DNA from: Streptomyces sp. ISL-1
GTDB taxonomy: Bacteria > Actinomycetota > Actinomycetes > Streptomycetales > Streptomycetaceae
DNA length: 64,000 nt
Direction: 5' to 3'
Assembly: GCF_018614585.1 (NCBI RefSeq)
Contig: NZ_JAGGOI010000014.1
Location: 62,001 to 126,000 of the forward strand
The notes beneath the pieces were generated by a model, which saw only the letters and a program-made list of their open reading frames with translations, was not told where the DNA came from and made no database searches. Shown here piece after piece: positions 57,305-64,000 of the stretch (its first letter is position 1; every line of letters starts with the position of its first letter). Position numbers and translations under genes: made by a program.

Positions 57305-58441
57305 ATGATCGAGGCAGTCGGCCTGACGAAGCGCTATGGCGCGAAGACGGCCGTGTACAACCTTTCCTTCCAGGTGCGGCCCGGTGCCGTCACCGGGTTC
57401 CTCGGCCCCAACGGCGCCGGCAAGTCGACGACGATGCGGATGATCCTCGGGCTCGACCAGCCGACCGAAGGCCATGTGACCATCAGTGGCCGCCCCTACC
57501 GGCAGCTGCCGAACGCTCCCCGCCAGGTCGGTGCCCTGCTCGACGCCAAGGCGGTGCACGGCGGCCGCAGCGCCCGCAGTCACCTGCTTTCGCTGGCGCA
57601 GCTCTCCGGTATCCCGGCCCGCCGGGTCGACGAGGTGCTCGGCGTCGTCGGCCTTCAGGAAGTCGCCAAGAAGCGCTCCAAGGGCTTCTCGCTCGGTATG
57701 GGGCAGCGGCTCGGTATCGCGGCGGCGCTCCTCGGCGACCCGCAGGTGCTGCTCTTCGACGAGCCGGTCAACGGCCTGGACCCGGAAGGCATCCTCTGGG
57801 TCCGCAATCTGATGAAGCAGCTTGCCGCCGAAGGCCGTACGGTCTTCGTCTCCTCGCACCTGATGAGCGAAATGGCGCTCACCGCCGACCACTTGATCGT
57901 GATCGGCCGTGGCCAGCTGCTCTCGGACATGAGCGTCAAGGACTTCATCTCGCACAACTCCGCGGACTTCGCCCGGGTGCGTACGCCGCAGACCGAGCCG
58001 CAGCAGCGCGAGAAGCTGTCCGCCGCGCTCACCGAGGCCGGCGGTCAGGTCATGTCGGAGCCGGACGGCGCGCTGCGGGTCACCGGGCTGCCGCTGCCCC
58101 AGATCAGCGATCTCGCGCACTCCGCGGACGTGCGGCTTTGGGAACTCTCGCCGCACCAGGCCTCGCTGGAGGAGGCGTACATGCGGATGACCCAGGGCGC
58201 GGTCGACTACCGCTCGACCGCCGACCAGAAGTCGGGCCTGATGCAGCAGCCGCCGATGGGCTACCTCCCGCCGCAGCAGCAGATCCCCGAGGTGCCGCAG
58301 CAGGGCTGGTACGCTCCGCCGCCGCCCCAGCCCGGCCAGAACCCGTACGCCGGCGGAGCTCCTGTCGCGCCCGCCGCCGCTCCGCAGATGCCGCCGACGG
58401 CCGCCCCCGCCGACCTGACCAAGCCCGAGGACGCCCGATGA
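57305..58441 (+). CDS. ABC transporter ATP-binding protein (pair 2)
   Basis: The 378-aa paralogue of the pair 1 ATPase has TKRYGAKTAVYNLSFQVRPGAVTGFLGPNGAGKSTTMRMILGLDQPTEG, SLGMGQRLGIAAALL, VLLFDEPVNGLDPEGILW and SSHLMSEMALTAD. The C-terminal 100 residues are Pro/Gln/Ala-rich (QQQIPEVPQQGWYAPPPPQPGQNPYAGGAPVAP) and likely disordered. The ATG at 57305 is chosen for homology. The stop overlaps the next gene (ATGA). Confidence 0.92.
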   Translation: MIEAVGLTKRYGAKTAVYNLSFQVRPGAVTGFLGPNGAGKSTTMRMILGLDQPTEGHVTISGRPYRQLPNAPRQVGALLDAKAVHGGRSARSHLLSLAQLSGIPARRVDEVLGVVGLQEVAKKRSKGFSLGMGQRLGIAAALLGDPQVLLFDEPVNGLDPEGILWVRNLMKQLAAEGRTVFVSSHLMSEMALTADHLIVIGRGQLLSDMSVKDFISHNSADFARVRTPQTEPQQREKLSAALTEAGGQVMSEPDGALRVTGLPLPQISDLAHSADVRLWELSPHQASLEEAYMRMTQGAVDYRSTADQKSGLMQQPPMGYLPPQQQIPEVPQQGWYAPPPPQPGQNPYAGGAPVAPAAAPQMPPTAAPADLTKPEDAR

Positions 58442-59283
58442 CCACCCCCTACCAGCAGCAGGCGCCCTACCAGCCGCAGGGCGGGCCCGCCGCCGCGTAC
58501 TCCTCGCCGATCCCGGTGCGCGACGCCCACCTCGGCGACGCCCTCGCCTCGGAGTGGACCAAGATCCGTTCCGTACGTTCCACGATGTGGACGCTCGGCG
58601 TCATGATCGTGCTGATGGTCGGCCTCGGCGTGCTCTCCGCGGTCGTCGTCTCCGCCGCGGACGCCGACCTCGAGGGTCAGTCGGTCCTCTCCCTCGGCTT
58701 CTTCGGGGTACTGCTCGGCTCCATCTGCGTGATCACGCTGGGCGTGCTGACCATCGCCTCCGAGTACGGCACGGGGATGATCAGGACCACGCTGACCGCC
58801 TGCCCCAGCCGCGCCCGCGTGCTGACCGCCAAGGCGGTCGTCTTCTTCCTGCTCGTCTTCACCCTCACCACGGTGATCACCGCGATCGTGGGCGGTCTGC
58901 AGACCCTGATCGTGGACCAGGGCTCGTCCACCGGCGAGGACTGGTTCCGCGCGACGGTCGGCATCGCTCTCTACGTCGCGACCCTCGGCCTGCTCTCGCT
59001 CGCCGTCGGCACCCTGATCCGTCATTCGGCGGGCGCGATCACCGTCATGATCGGCGTCGTGCTGCTGCCGCTGGTGCTGGCCATGTTCATGTTCTCGGAG
59101 TCGCTGCGGGATCTGCAGCAGGCACTCTTCGAGTACTCGATCCCCAACCAGATCGGTGTGCTGTACGACACCGCCGTGACCGAGTCGGGTCCGGCCGGCT
59201 GGGACCCGCTGTGGATCATGCTGGGCGTGACGGCGGTGGCACTGGCCGGCGCGTACGCCTCGCTCAACACGCGCGACGTGTAA
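58438..59283 (+). CDS. ABC transporter permease (pair 2)
   Basis: The 281-aa ABC-2 permease has a Gln/Pro/Tyr-rich cytoplasmic N-terminus (TTPYQQQAPYQPQGGPAAAYSSP), then ASEWTKIRSVRSTMWTLGVMIVLMVGLGVLSAVVVS and six helices. It shares ASEYGTGMIRTTLTACPSRARVLTAK with pair 1. The ATG overlaps the ATPase stop. Pro/Gln-rich extensions on both pair 2 proteins suggest they interact or are located together. Confidence 0.9.
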   Translation: MTTPYQQQAPYQPQGGPAAAYSSPIPVRDAHLGDALASEWTKIRSVRSTMWTLGVMIVLMVGLGVLSAVVVSAADADLEGQSVLSLGFFGVLLGSICVITLGVLTIASEYGTGMIRTTLTACPSRARVLTAKAVVFFLLVFTLTTVITAIVGGLQTLIVDQGSSTGEDWFRATVGIALYVATLGLLSLAVGTLIRHSAGAITVMIGVVLLPLVLAMFMFSESLRDLQQALFEYSIPNQIGVLYDTAVTESGPAGWDPLWIMLGVTAVALAGAYASLNTRDV

Positions 59284-59303
59284 GGGCACGCGAGCCCGGA
59301 GCC

Positions 59304-59633
59304 TCAGTACTTCGGCGCGTTACGGGACCGCTGCACCCGCGTGGTGCGGCGGTCCTTCGCGTTCCAGCACGCCTTGTGCCAGTGCCGCCGGTCCTCCACG
59401 CCGCCGTGCTCCGGCCAGGCCACCACATGCGGGACGCTCGAAGGGATCTCCTGGTCGCAACCGGGGCACCGATACCGCTTGCCCGCGTCACTTGCACCGG
59501 CGACATGGCGGACGGACCACTCCTCGCCCTGCCAGGACTCGCTCCGGCCGAAGCCGCCGTACCTCTCGCCGGGCCCGATGGCCTGCTCGGTAGGTTTCTC
59601 GCCGCCTCGGGGGCGGTTGCGGCGCGGGGACAC
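59304..59633 (-). CDS. Small zinc-finger-like protein
   Basis: The 109-aa protein has a basic Arg/Pro N-terminus and a C-terminal CPGCDQEIPSSVPHVVAWPEHGGVEDRRHWHKACWNAKDRR segment whose CxxC and HxxxC may bind zinc. Streptomyces homologues are annotated 'ATP/GTP-binding', for which I see no P-loop. GTG at 59633 has GAGGTG upstream; longer upstream frames are not supported. Convergent with the ABC permease. The function is unknown. Confidence 0.8.
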   Translation of the reverse strand: MSPRRNRPRGGEKPTEQAIGPGERYGGFGRSESWQGEEWSVRHVAGASDAGKRYRCPGCDQEIPSSVPHVVAWPEHGGVEDRRHWHKACWNAKDRRTTRVQRSRNAPKY

Positions 59634-59772
59634 GTGACACCTCACGGGGCAAGTCCGGACAGTTCCCGTCCAGCCTACGGGCCTCCGGCCGGGGTACACG
59701 TACCGCACAGAGTGAGACCGTGACACCCACAGGGGCCAGTTACCGGAAAATCGCAACAACCTCGGGATTGGC

Positions 59773-59787
59773 CGTGCCTTTGGCACG
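59773..59787. promoter_or_regulatory. Palindrome CGTGCC-TTT-GGCACG
   Basis: Perfect 6-3-6 palindrome 60-74 bp upstream of the LLM oxidoreductase start, between divergent genes. Candidate operator. Confidence 0.45.
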
Positions 59788-59846
59788 TGTCAGACGTTGT
59801 TGCCGGTAGGGGGAGTGACGCGTCGGCCGCAAGGAGGCAATACGCG

Positions 59847-60878
59847 ATGCGCGTGGGAACTTTCGTACTGGCGGCCCAATTCCCGGGCCAGGGGCAGGGG
59901 GAGGCACTGCACCGTGCGGTGCGGTCCGCCGAGGTCGCGGAGGAGTCCGGACTGGATTCGGTCTGGCTCGCCGAGCACCATTTCGTGCCGTACGGCGTGT
60001 GCCCGTCGGCTGTGACACTCGCCGCGCTGCTGCTCGGCCGCACCCGGCGGATCCGGGTCGGCACAGCCGTGAGCGTGCTGCCGAGCGCGCACCCCGTGTC
60101 GCTGGGCGAGCAGACGGCGCTGCTGCATCTCACCAGCGGGGGAAGGTTCTCCCTCGGTGTGGGGCGGGGCGGCCCCTGGGTCGATCTGGAGGTCTTCGGC
60201 ACCGGCCTCGACGCCTACGAGAAGGACTTTCCGGAGTCCCTGGACCTGCTGCTGCGCTGGCTGCGCGAACCCCGCGTCGACGCCCGGGGGGACCGGTTCA
60301 CCTTCCGTGAAGTCCCGGTCGTGCCAAGGCCGGACGAGCTGATCGGCACTCGCCCCGAAGGCCCCGAGGTGATCGTCGCGTGCACGTCCCCGAAGAGCGT
60401 GAAGCTCGCCGCCGAGCGCGGGCTGCCGATGCTGCTCGGGATGCACTGCGACAACGAGGAGAAGGCCGAGATGGTCGCCCGGTGGCGTACGGACGCGCTC
60501 GCCGCGGGCCGCCCGCCCGAGGAGGTCGAGCACGCCGGGCATGTGTCGGCCGGCGTGGCCCAGATCGCGGACCACGGGGCCGATGCCTCCGAGGCGCTGC
60601 TGAAGGCGATGCCGGGCTGGCTCAAGCAGGGCCTGGACGCCCATGTGACGGTCGACGGGCGGCGCCGGGCGATGCGGGACCCCGTGGCGTACACAGAACT
60701 GCTCTGCGAGATGCACCCGGTAGGCCCGCCGCGGCTGGCCGCGGACCGCATCGCGGCCACCGCGGAACGTACCGGCATCAGCCGCTTCGCCCTGCTCACC
60801 GAGGGCTCGGGCGACCTCGCGGCCACCGAGGAGAATGTGCGGCGCCTCGGCACAGAAGTCCTGCCACTGCTGAGCTGA
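59847..60878 (+). CDS. LLM-class flavin-dependent oxidoreductase
   Basis: The 343-aa luciferase-like monooxygenase superfamily protein has a TIM barrel: MRVGTFVLAAQFPGQGQGEALHRAVRSAEVAEESGLDSVWLAEHHFVPYGVCPSAVTLAALLLGRTRRIRVGTAVSVLPSAHPVSLGEQTALLHLTSGGRFSLGVGRGGP. The ATG at 59847 has AAGGAGG 9 nt upstream; an in-frame start at 59787 is less likely. It may use FMN or F420; the substrate is unknown. Convergent with the SCO5389-family gene. Confidence 0.9.
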   Translation: MRVGTFVLAAQFPGQGQGEALHRAVRSAEVAEESGLDSVWLAEHHFVPYGVCPSAVTLAALLLGRTRRIRVGTAVSVLPSAHPVSLGEQTALLHLTSGGRFSLGVGRGGPWVDLEVFGTGLDAYEKDFPESLDLLLRWLREPRVDARGDRFTFREVPVVPRPDELIGTRPEGPEVIVACTSPKSVKLAAERGLPMLLGMHCDNEEKAEMVARWRTDALAAGRPPEEVEHAGHVSAGVAQIADHGADASEALLKAMPGWLKQGLDAHVTVDGRRRAMRDPVAYTELLCEMHPVGPPRLAADRIAATAERTGISRFALLTEGSGDLAATEENVRRLGTEVLPLLS

Positions 60879-60912
60879 GCCCTGCTCGTCGCGTCCCGGC
60901 CCGTACCGGTGG

Positions 60913-60962
60913 TGCTGCCGCTCCGACACCAGTTGCACCTCCCGCGGTGCGGAGCGGCAGCA
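60913..60962. terminator. Bidirectional terminator
   Basis: 13-bp stem TGCTGCCGCTCCG / CGGAGCGGCAGCA with a 24-nt loop that contains its own GCACC/GGTGC stem. Between the convergent LLM oxidoreductase and SCO5389-family genes. Confidence 0.82.
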
Positions 60963-60969
60963 GAAGACT

Positions 60970-61362
60970 TCAGCAGTCGCGCATTTCGGGCGACTGGTTG
61001 AGCAACTGGCCCCGTATGGAAGTGAAGCGGGCGAGCCGCTCATCCACCGAGGAGTCCAGCGGGAACACCGCTACGCGGTGGCAGTTCTGGAATGCCAGAC
61101 GCACCCCGAAGTGCCGCTGGAGCGCGCCGCGAATCGCGTCACTCGCGAGCGCGCGCAGCAGCTGACCACGTGCCTGCTCGTCCGGCGGAGGCGTCTGGTT
61201 GTCGGCGAAGTCCCCGCCGTCCACCTTCAGCTGAGCCACCAGAGAACTGATCATCTCCCACGCGAAGGGCAGGGAGGTCCGGACGCAGTCGACGAAGGCA
61301 GCTTCGTCGACCTCGCCTCGCTCGGCCTGTTCCAACAGCGCCGGTGAGACGTCGAGCGACAT
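60970..61362 (-). CDS. SCO5389-family protein
   Basis: The 130-aa protein of the actinobacterial family named after SCO5389 reads MSLDVSPALLEQAERGEVDEAAFVDCVRTSLPFAWEMISSLVAQLKVDGGDFADNQTPPPDEQARGQLLRALASDAIRGALQRHFGVRLAFQNCHRVAVF. It is soluble and has no known function. The ATG at 61362 has GGAGAAC upstream. It lies next to nucS, as in S. coelicolor (SCO5388/5389), which fixes the local order. Confidence 0.9.
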   Translation of the reverse strand: MSLDVSPALLEQAERGEVDEAAFVDCVRTSLPFAWEMISSLVAQLKVDGGDFADNQTPPPDEQARGQLLRALASDAIRGALQRHFGVRLAFQNCHRVAVFPLDSSVDERLARFTSIRGQLLNQSPEMRDC

Positions 61363-61604
61363 GGGTTCTCCTCTCGCGACCCCGGTGAACGGGGTCTTAC
61401 GGGCAGGGAAGGAGTCCGGCGGACGACGACGGCACACGAACGACGCATGACGACACAGAGTGCACGACCGACGACCTCCTGCTTCCACGGTAAGTGCGCT
61501 GCCCGGAGCGCACCAGGAGATTGGGAACACAACCGGCCAATTACGAACGGTGCTTCCGGGGGCGAATCGCGCGCATCGGCGTGTGTCGAGTAGCGTTGCC
61601 GACC
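61363..61604. other. Divergent intergenic region SCO5389-family/nucS
   Basis: About 240 bp containing divergent promoters and no supported gene. On the right, TAGCGT at 61591-61596 is 8 nt before the nucS ATG and is its likely -10 box, indicating a short or absent leader. Confidence 0.45.
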
Positions 61605-62267
61605 ATGCGTCTTGTCATCGCCCGCTGCTCCGTGGACTACGCGGGCCGGCTCACCGCCCACCTGCCCTCCGCTCCCCGTCTGATCCTGGTCAAGGCAGAC
61701 GGCAGCGTCTCCATCCACGCGGACGACAGGGCGTACAAACCACTGAACTGGATGTCCCCTCCCTGCACCCTCAAAGAGGGTGACGGCAGCGTCTGGACCG
61801 TCATCAACAAAGCGGGCGAGAAACTGATCATTACGATGGAGGAAACCCTCCATGACTCCTCGCACGAACTCGGCGTGGACCCCGGCCTGATCAAGGACGG
61901 GGTGGAGGCGCACCTCCAGGAGCTGCTCGCCGACCGCATCGAGACGCTGGGCGAGGGATACAGCCTGATCCGGCGCGAATACCCCACAGCCATCGGCCCG
62001 GTGGACATCCTGTGCCGGGACTCCGACGGCGCGACGGTGGCCGTTGAGATCAAGCGGCGCGGTGAGATCGACGGGGTCGAGCAGCTCACGCGCTACCTGG
62101 AGCTGCTGAACCGCGACCCTCATCTGGCGCCGGTGAAGGGCGTGTTCGCGGCGCAGGAGATCAAGCCGCAGGCACGGGTGCTGGCGACGGACCGCGGGAT
62201 CGGGTGCGTGGTGCTGGACTACAACGCGCTGCGGGGCATCGCGGACGACAAGCTCAGGCTGTTCTGA
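61605..62267 (+). CDS. nucS: Endonuclease NucS (mismatch-specific)
   Basis: NucS cuts both strands at mismatched base pairs and, in actinobacteria lacking MutS/MutL, carries out mismatch repair (family knowledge). The 220-aa protein has an N-terminal beta domain ([49 protein letters not shown]) and a C-terminal RecB-like nuclease with [45 protein letters not shown] (Asp, and E-x-K). The ATG at 61605 starts the conserved domain; the longer frame upstream is not supported. The last residues [11 protein letters not shown] are the likely beta-clamp binding tail. Confidence 0.95.
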   Translation: MRLVIARCSVDYAGRLTAHLPSAPRLILVKADGSVSIHADDRAYKPLNWMSPPCTLKEGDGSVWTVINKAGEKLIITMEETLHDSSHELGVDPGLIKDGVEAHLQELLADRIETLGEGYSLIRREYPTAIGPVDILCRDSDGATVAVEIKRRGEIDGVEQLTRYLELLNRDPHLAPVKGVFAAQEIKPQARVLATDRGIGCVVLDYNALRGIADDKLRLF

Positions 62268-62309
62268 GGACGGCACTGAAACGAGTACGAGAGTACGTGA
62301 ATACGGGGA

Positions 62310-62340
62310 CGGCCCCGGGCGGCGATGCTGCCCGGGGCCG
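62310..62340. terminator. Bidirectional terminator
   Basis: 11-bp stem CGGCCCCGGGC / GCCCGGGGCCG with a 9-nt loop, 43 nt after the nucS stop and 20 nt after the convergent gene's stop. Confidence 0.85.
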
Positions 62341-62359
62341 AACTGCGTTCTCCTGGCCG

Positions 62360-64000
62360 TCAGATGACGGGCGAGCCGCTGGAGCTCGCGGAGGACGCGG
62401 GGGCGCTGCTGGTCGTGATCGGGGCGCTGGCGGAAGACGAGCCTTCGGGCGAAGTCGTCGCCGAAGGTGACGGGGTGGTCGACGGCGTCGGCGTCGGCGT
62501 CGACGTCGGAGGCGGAGTGGTCGGGGGCTTCGTCGGCGGGGTCGACGGGGGCCTCGTAGGCGTCGTGGGCCTACTCGACGGCGACGGCCTGCCACCCGGC
62601 TTCGACGAACTCGGCGACGGCTCGATCCCCGGCTTCGACGGGTCGCCCGACGACGGGCTGGAGCTCGGCGTCGCCGTCCCCGTCGCGTCCGGGTCGCCGC
62701 CCGGGCGGCTGGTCGAGCCGACGGCCGGCTCGTCCGCGTCCAGGCCGTTCTCGGCGTCGTCCTCGTTCGCCGACTGGCCGTTCCTGACGTTGCCGCCGGG
62801 CGGTTCCTCGTGGTCCGAGGCCGCCCCCAGCGTCACCACCGTGCCGAGCACCGCGGCGAGCAGCGCGCCCGCGCCCGCGGCGACCAGGTTGCGGCGCGCT
62901 CCGCCGAAGACGTTGAGCGGGCCGCGCGGCTTCGCGCCGCCCGCGGGAGACTCCCGCCGCGCCACCAATGTGGCGGGCTCCTGTGACGACTTCGACCTCC
63001 CCGAGGCCCCCAGCGGCAGCACGGCCGCCGATACGCCTCCGGGCGGCGACGCCGACTCCTCGTGGCGCGCGGCGGGCACTTCCTCGCCCGCCGGGGTGCG
63101 TCCGCCGGGTACGAGGCCGCCCGCGCGGTCCGCGACGAGCGCCAGCGCCCTGCGTCCCGCGACGGTGCCGCGCTTGTCGGCGAGCGCCCCGCGCATGGCG
63201 ATCGAGGCCTCCAGCTCGGCGCGCGCCCGCTCCAGGCTGCCGGTGCAGAGCGCGAGTACGCCCAACTCATGGTGGAAATACGCCTCTTCAGCCACTTCGC
63301 CCGATATCCGGGCCGCTTCGGAGCCGATCCGCAGGGCCCGCTCCCAGGCGGTCCAGTGCAGTCCCGCCGCGAAGGCGGGTGCGGCGCTGCGGGCCAGCAG
63401 TACGGCAGCACTGGGGTGTCCCGCTTCCTCCCCCGGGACCAGCGCGGCCAGCGCGGCGAGGACGGCGTCCGCCTCGGCCACCGCCCGATCGGGGGTGACG
63501 GAGGGGTGTCCGGCCCACCAGGCGTAGTGCTGGGCGACGGTGTGGGCGTGGGCGGCCACGTCGTCGGCGTAGCCCTTCTCCGTCAGCTGCGCGATCACGC
63601 CGGCCGCCAGCCGGTAGCGGGTGCCGACCGGGGAGAGCAGCCCGCAGTTCATCAACTCGCCGAGCGCGGCGTCCGCGTGGGTGTCACCGACGAGCGCCGG
63701 CAGATGCGCCTGGTGCGGGACCTCGCCGCCGAGCGCGACGGCGAAGCGCAGGGTCTGGCGGGCGGACTCGCCGAGCCGGGAGGCGAGCAGCGCCGCGGGC
63801 GCGGCCCCCTCGCCCAGCGTCGGCAGCGGGACCTCGACGCCGTCGGCCGAGTCGAAGACTCCGATCGCGTCGGGGTCCTCCGGGTCGGGACGCAGGCTGT
63901 CGCTCTGCCGCAGCAGCGCGCCCGCCTGTACGAAGCGCAGCGGCAGGCCCTCCGACTCGAACCAGAGGTCGCCCGCCCAGTTCGCCTCGTCCTCGGTGAG
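62360..64000 (-). CDS. Large ATPase/regulator, C-terminal part, membrane-anchored, partial
   Basis: The C-terminal 546 residues of a gene that begins beyond the right edge. The visible part starts DEANWAGDLWFESEGLPLRFVQAGALLRQSDSLRPD (helical, as after the NB-ARC/STAND ATPase core), then LGESARQTLRFAVALGGEVPHQAHLPALVGDTHADAALGELMNCGLLSPVGTRYRLAAGV (winged helix), TPR-like helices (AWERALRIGSEAARISGEVAEEAYFHHELGVLALCTGSLERARAELEASIAMR), a membrane segment (RRNLVAAGAGALLAAVLGTVVTLGAAS) and a Pro/Ser/Thr-rich tail of about 150 residues. This looks like the ATP/GTP-binding STAND-type regulators found near nucS in Streptomyces. The extracytoplasmic tail would be a cell-wall spacer. Confidence 0.8.
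   Translation of the reverse strand, partial: LTEDEANWAGDLWFESEGLPLRFVQAGALLRQSDSLRPDPEDPDAIGVFDSADGVEVPLPTLGEGAAPAALLASRLGESARQTLRFAVALGGEVPHQAHLPALVGDTHADAALGELMNCGLLSPVGTRYRLAAGVIAQLTEKGYADDVAAHAHTVAQHYAWWAGHPSVTPDRAVAEADAVLAALAALVPGEEAGHPSAAVLLARSAAPAFAAGLHWTAWERALRIGSEAARISGEVAEEAYFHHELGVLALCTGSLERARAELEASIAMRGALADKRGTVAGRRALALVADRAGGLVPGGRTPAGEEVPAARHEESASPPGGVSAAVLPLGASGRSKSSQEPATLVARRESPAGGAKPRGPLNVFGGARRNLVAAGAGALLAAVLGTVVTLGAASDHEEPPGGNVRNGQSANEDDAENGLDADEPAVGSTSRPGGDPDATGTATPSSSPSSGDPSKPGIEPSPSSSKPGGRPSPSSRPTTPTRPPSTPPTKPPTTPPPTSTPTPTPSTTPSPSATTSPEGSSSASAPITTSSAPASSASSSGSPVI

Noticed and set aside
1..64000. CRISPR arrays, tRNA or rRNA genes, IS elements, prophage or biosynthetic cluster
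   Set aside because: I saw no regularly spaced repeats, tRNA cloverleaf, transposase, integrase or polyketide/peptide synthase genes. The only mobile-type signal is the small hairpin repeat in pta and the toxin-antitoxin pair.

Overview
The window is a Streptomyces chromosomal segment. It is GC-rich with strong third-position GC bias, uses many GTG starts and some TTG starts, and carries actinomycete marker genes: scy and filP of the hyphal-tip cytoskeleton, nucS, the GlgE glucan pathway and icmA. From family knowledge, the right half matches the core-chromosome order around SCO5388 to SCO5426 of S. coelicolor. The left end matches the glgE-I locus.

Layout. 1-9.6 kb is trehalose-to-glycogen metabolism: glgP (minus, cut by the window edge), then glgE-treS-mak-glgB (plus), turning trehalose into maltose, maltose 1-phosphate and branched alpha-glucan. 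9.6-13 kb holds a HelD/HelR-type RNA-polymerase-associated helicase and an imine-reductase-like oxidoreductase. 13.4-15.8 kb holds a secreted GH16 glucanase behind a perfect LacI-type palindrome, plus a DUF1996 protein. 16.1-20 kb is a dicarboxylate transporter divergent from a DcuS/DcuR-type two-component pair, with a Crp-type site between them. 20.1-23.2 kb is a sugar ABC importer without its own ATPase. 23.3-25.1 kb holds two HTH proteins, one of them a membrane-anchored HTH/ricin-like fusion. 25.3-31.5 kb is central carbon metabolism (pfkA, pta-ackA, pyk), followed by a phd/vapC-type toxin-antitoxin pair.

32.6-35.2 kb is a minus-strand trio (DUF6230 exported protein, DUF6114 membrane protein, secreted Pro/Ser-rich protein), with a long upstream region carrying TTACT/AGTAA palindromes. 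A related 24-bp palindrome sits directly in front of icmA at 39.5 kb. Between them lie a thioredoxin/TPR protein and a TetR regulator. 39.5-46.9 kb holds two small DUF3817 membrane proteins, two MarR regulators, an MFS exporter with a divergent DUF5937/ArsR regulator, a thiamine-binding-type protein and three overlapping AIM24 genes. 47-50.1 kb has a decayed histidine-kinase remnant, a perfect 56-bp palindrome, meaB, a thiolase and methylmalonyl-CoA epimerase. With icmA these form an acyl-CoA/B12-dependent module.

50.3-55.3 kb is scy and filP. 55.4-59.3 kb is two tandem, paralogous ABC ATPase/permease pairs. 59.3-64 kb holds a small zinc-finger-like protein, an LLM flavin oxidoreductase, an SCO5389-family protein, nucS and the C-terminal part of a membrane-anchored ATPase running off the right edge.

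Most of the window is conserved core. The points most worth a second look are the DUF6230/DUF6114 trio and its palindromes shared with icmA, the three-gene AIM24 operon, the 56-bp palindrome, the hairpin inserted in frame in pta, and the 27-bp tandem repeats upstream of glgE. Many genes (XRE, phd, TetR, AIM24, MarR, pyk, nucS, first ABC ATPase) appear to be leaderless, with a TANNNT -10 box 6-8 nt before the start codon.
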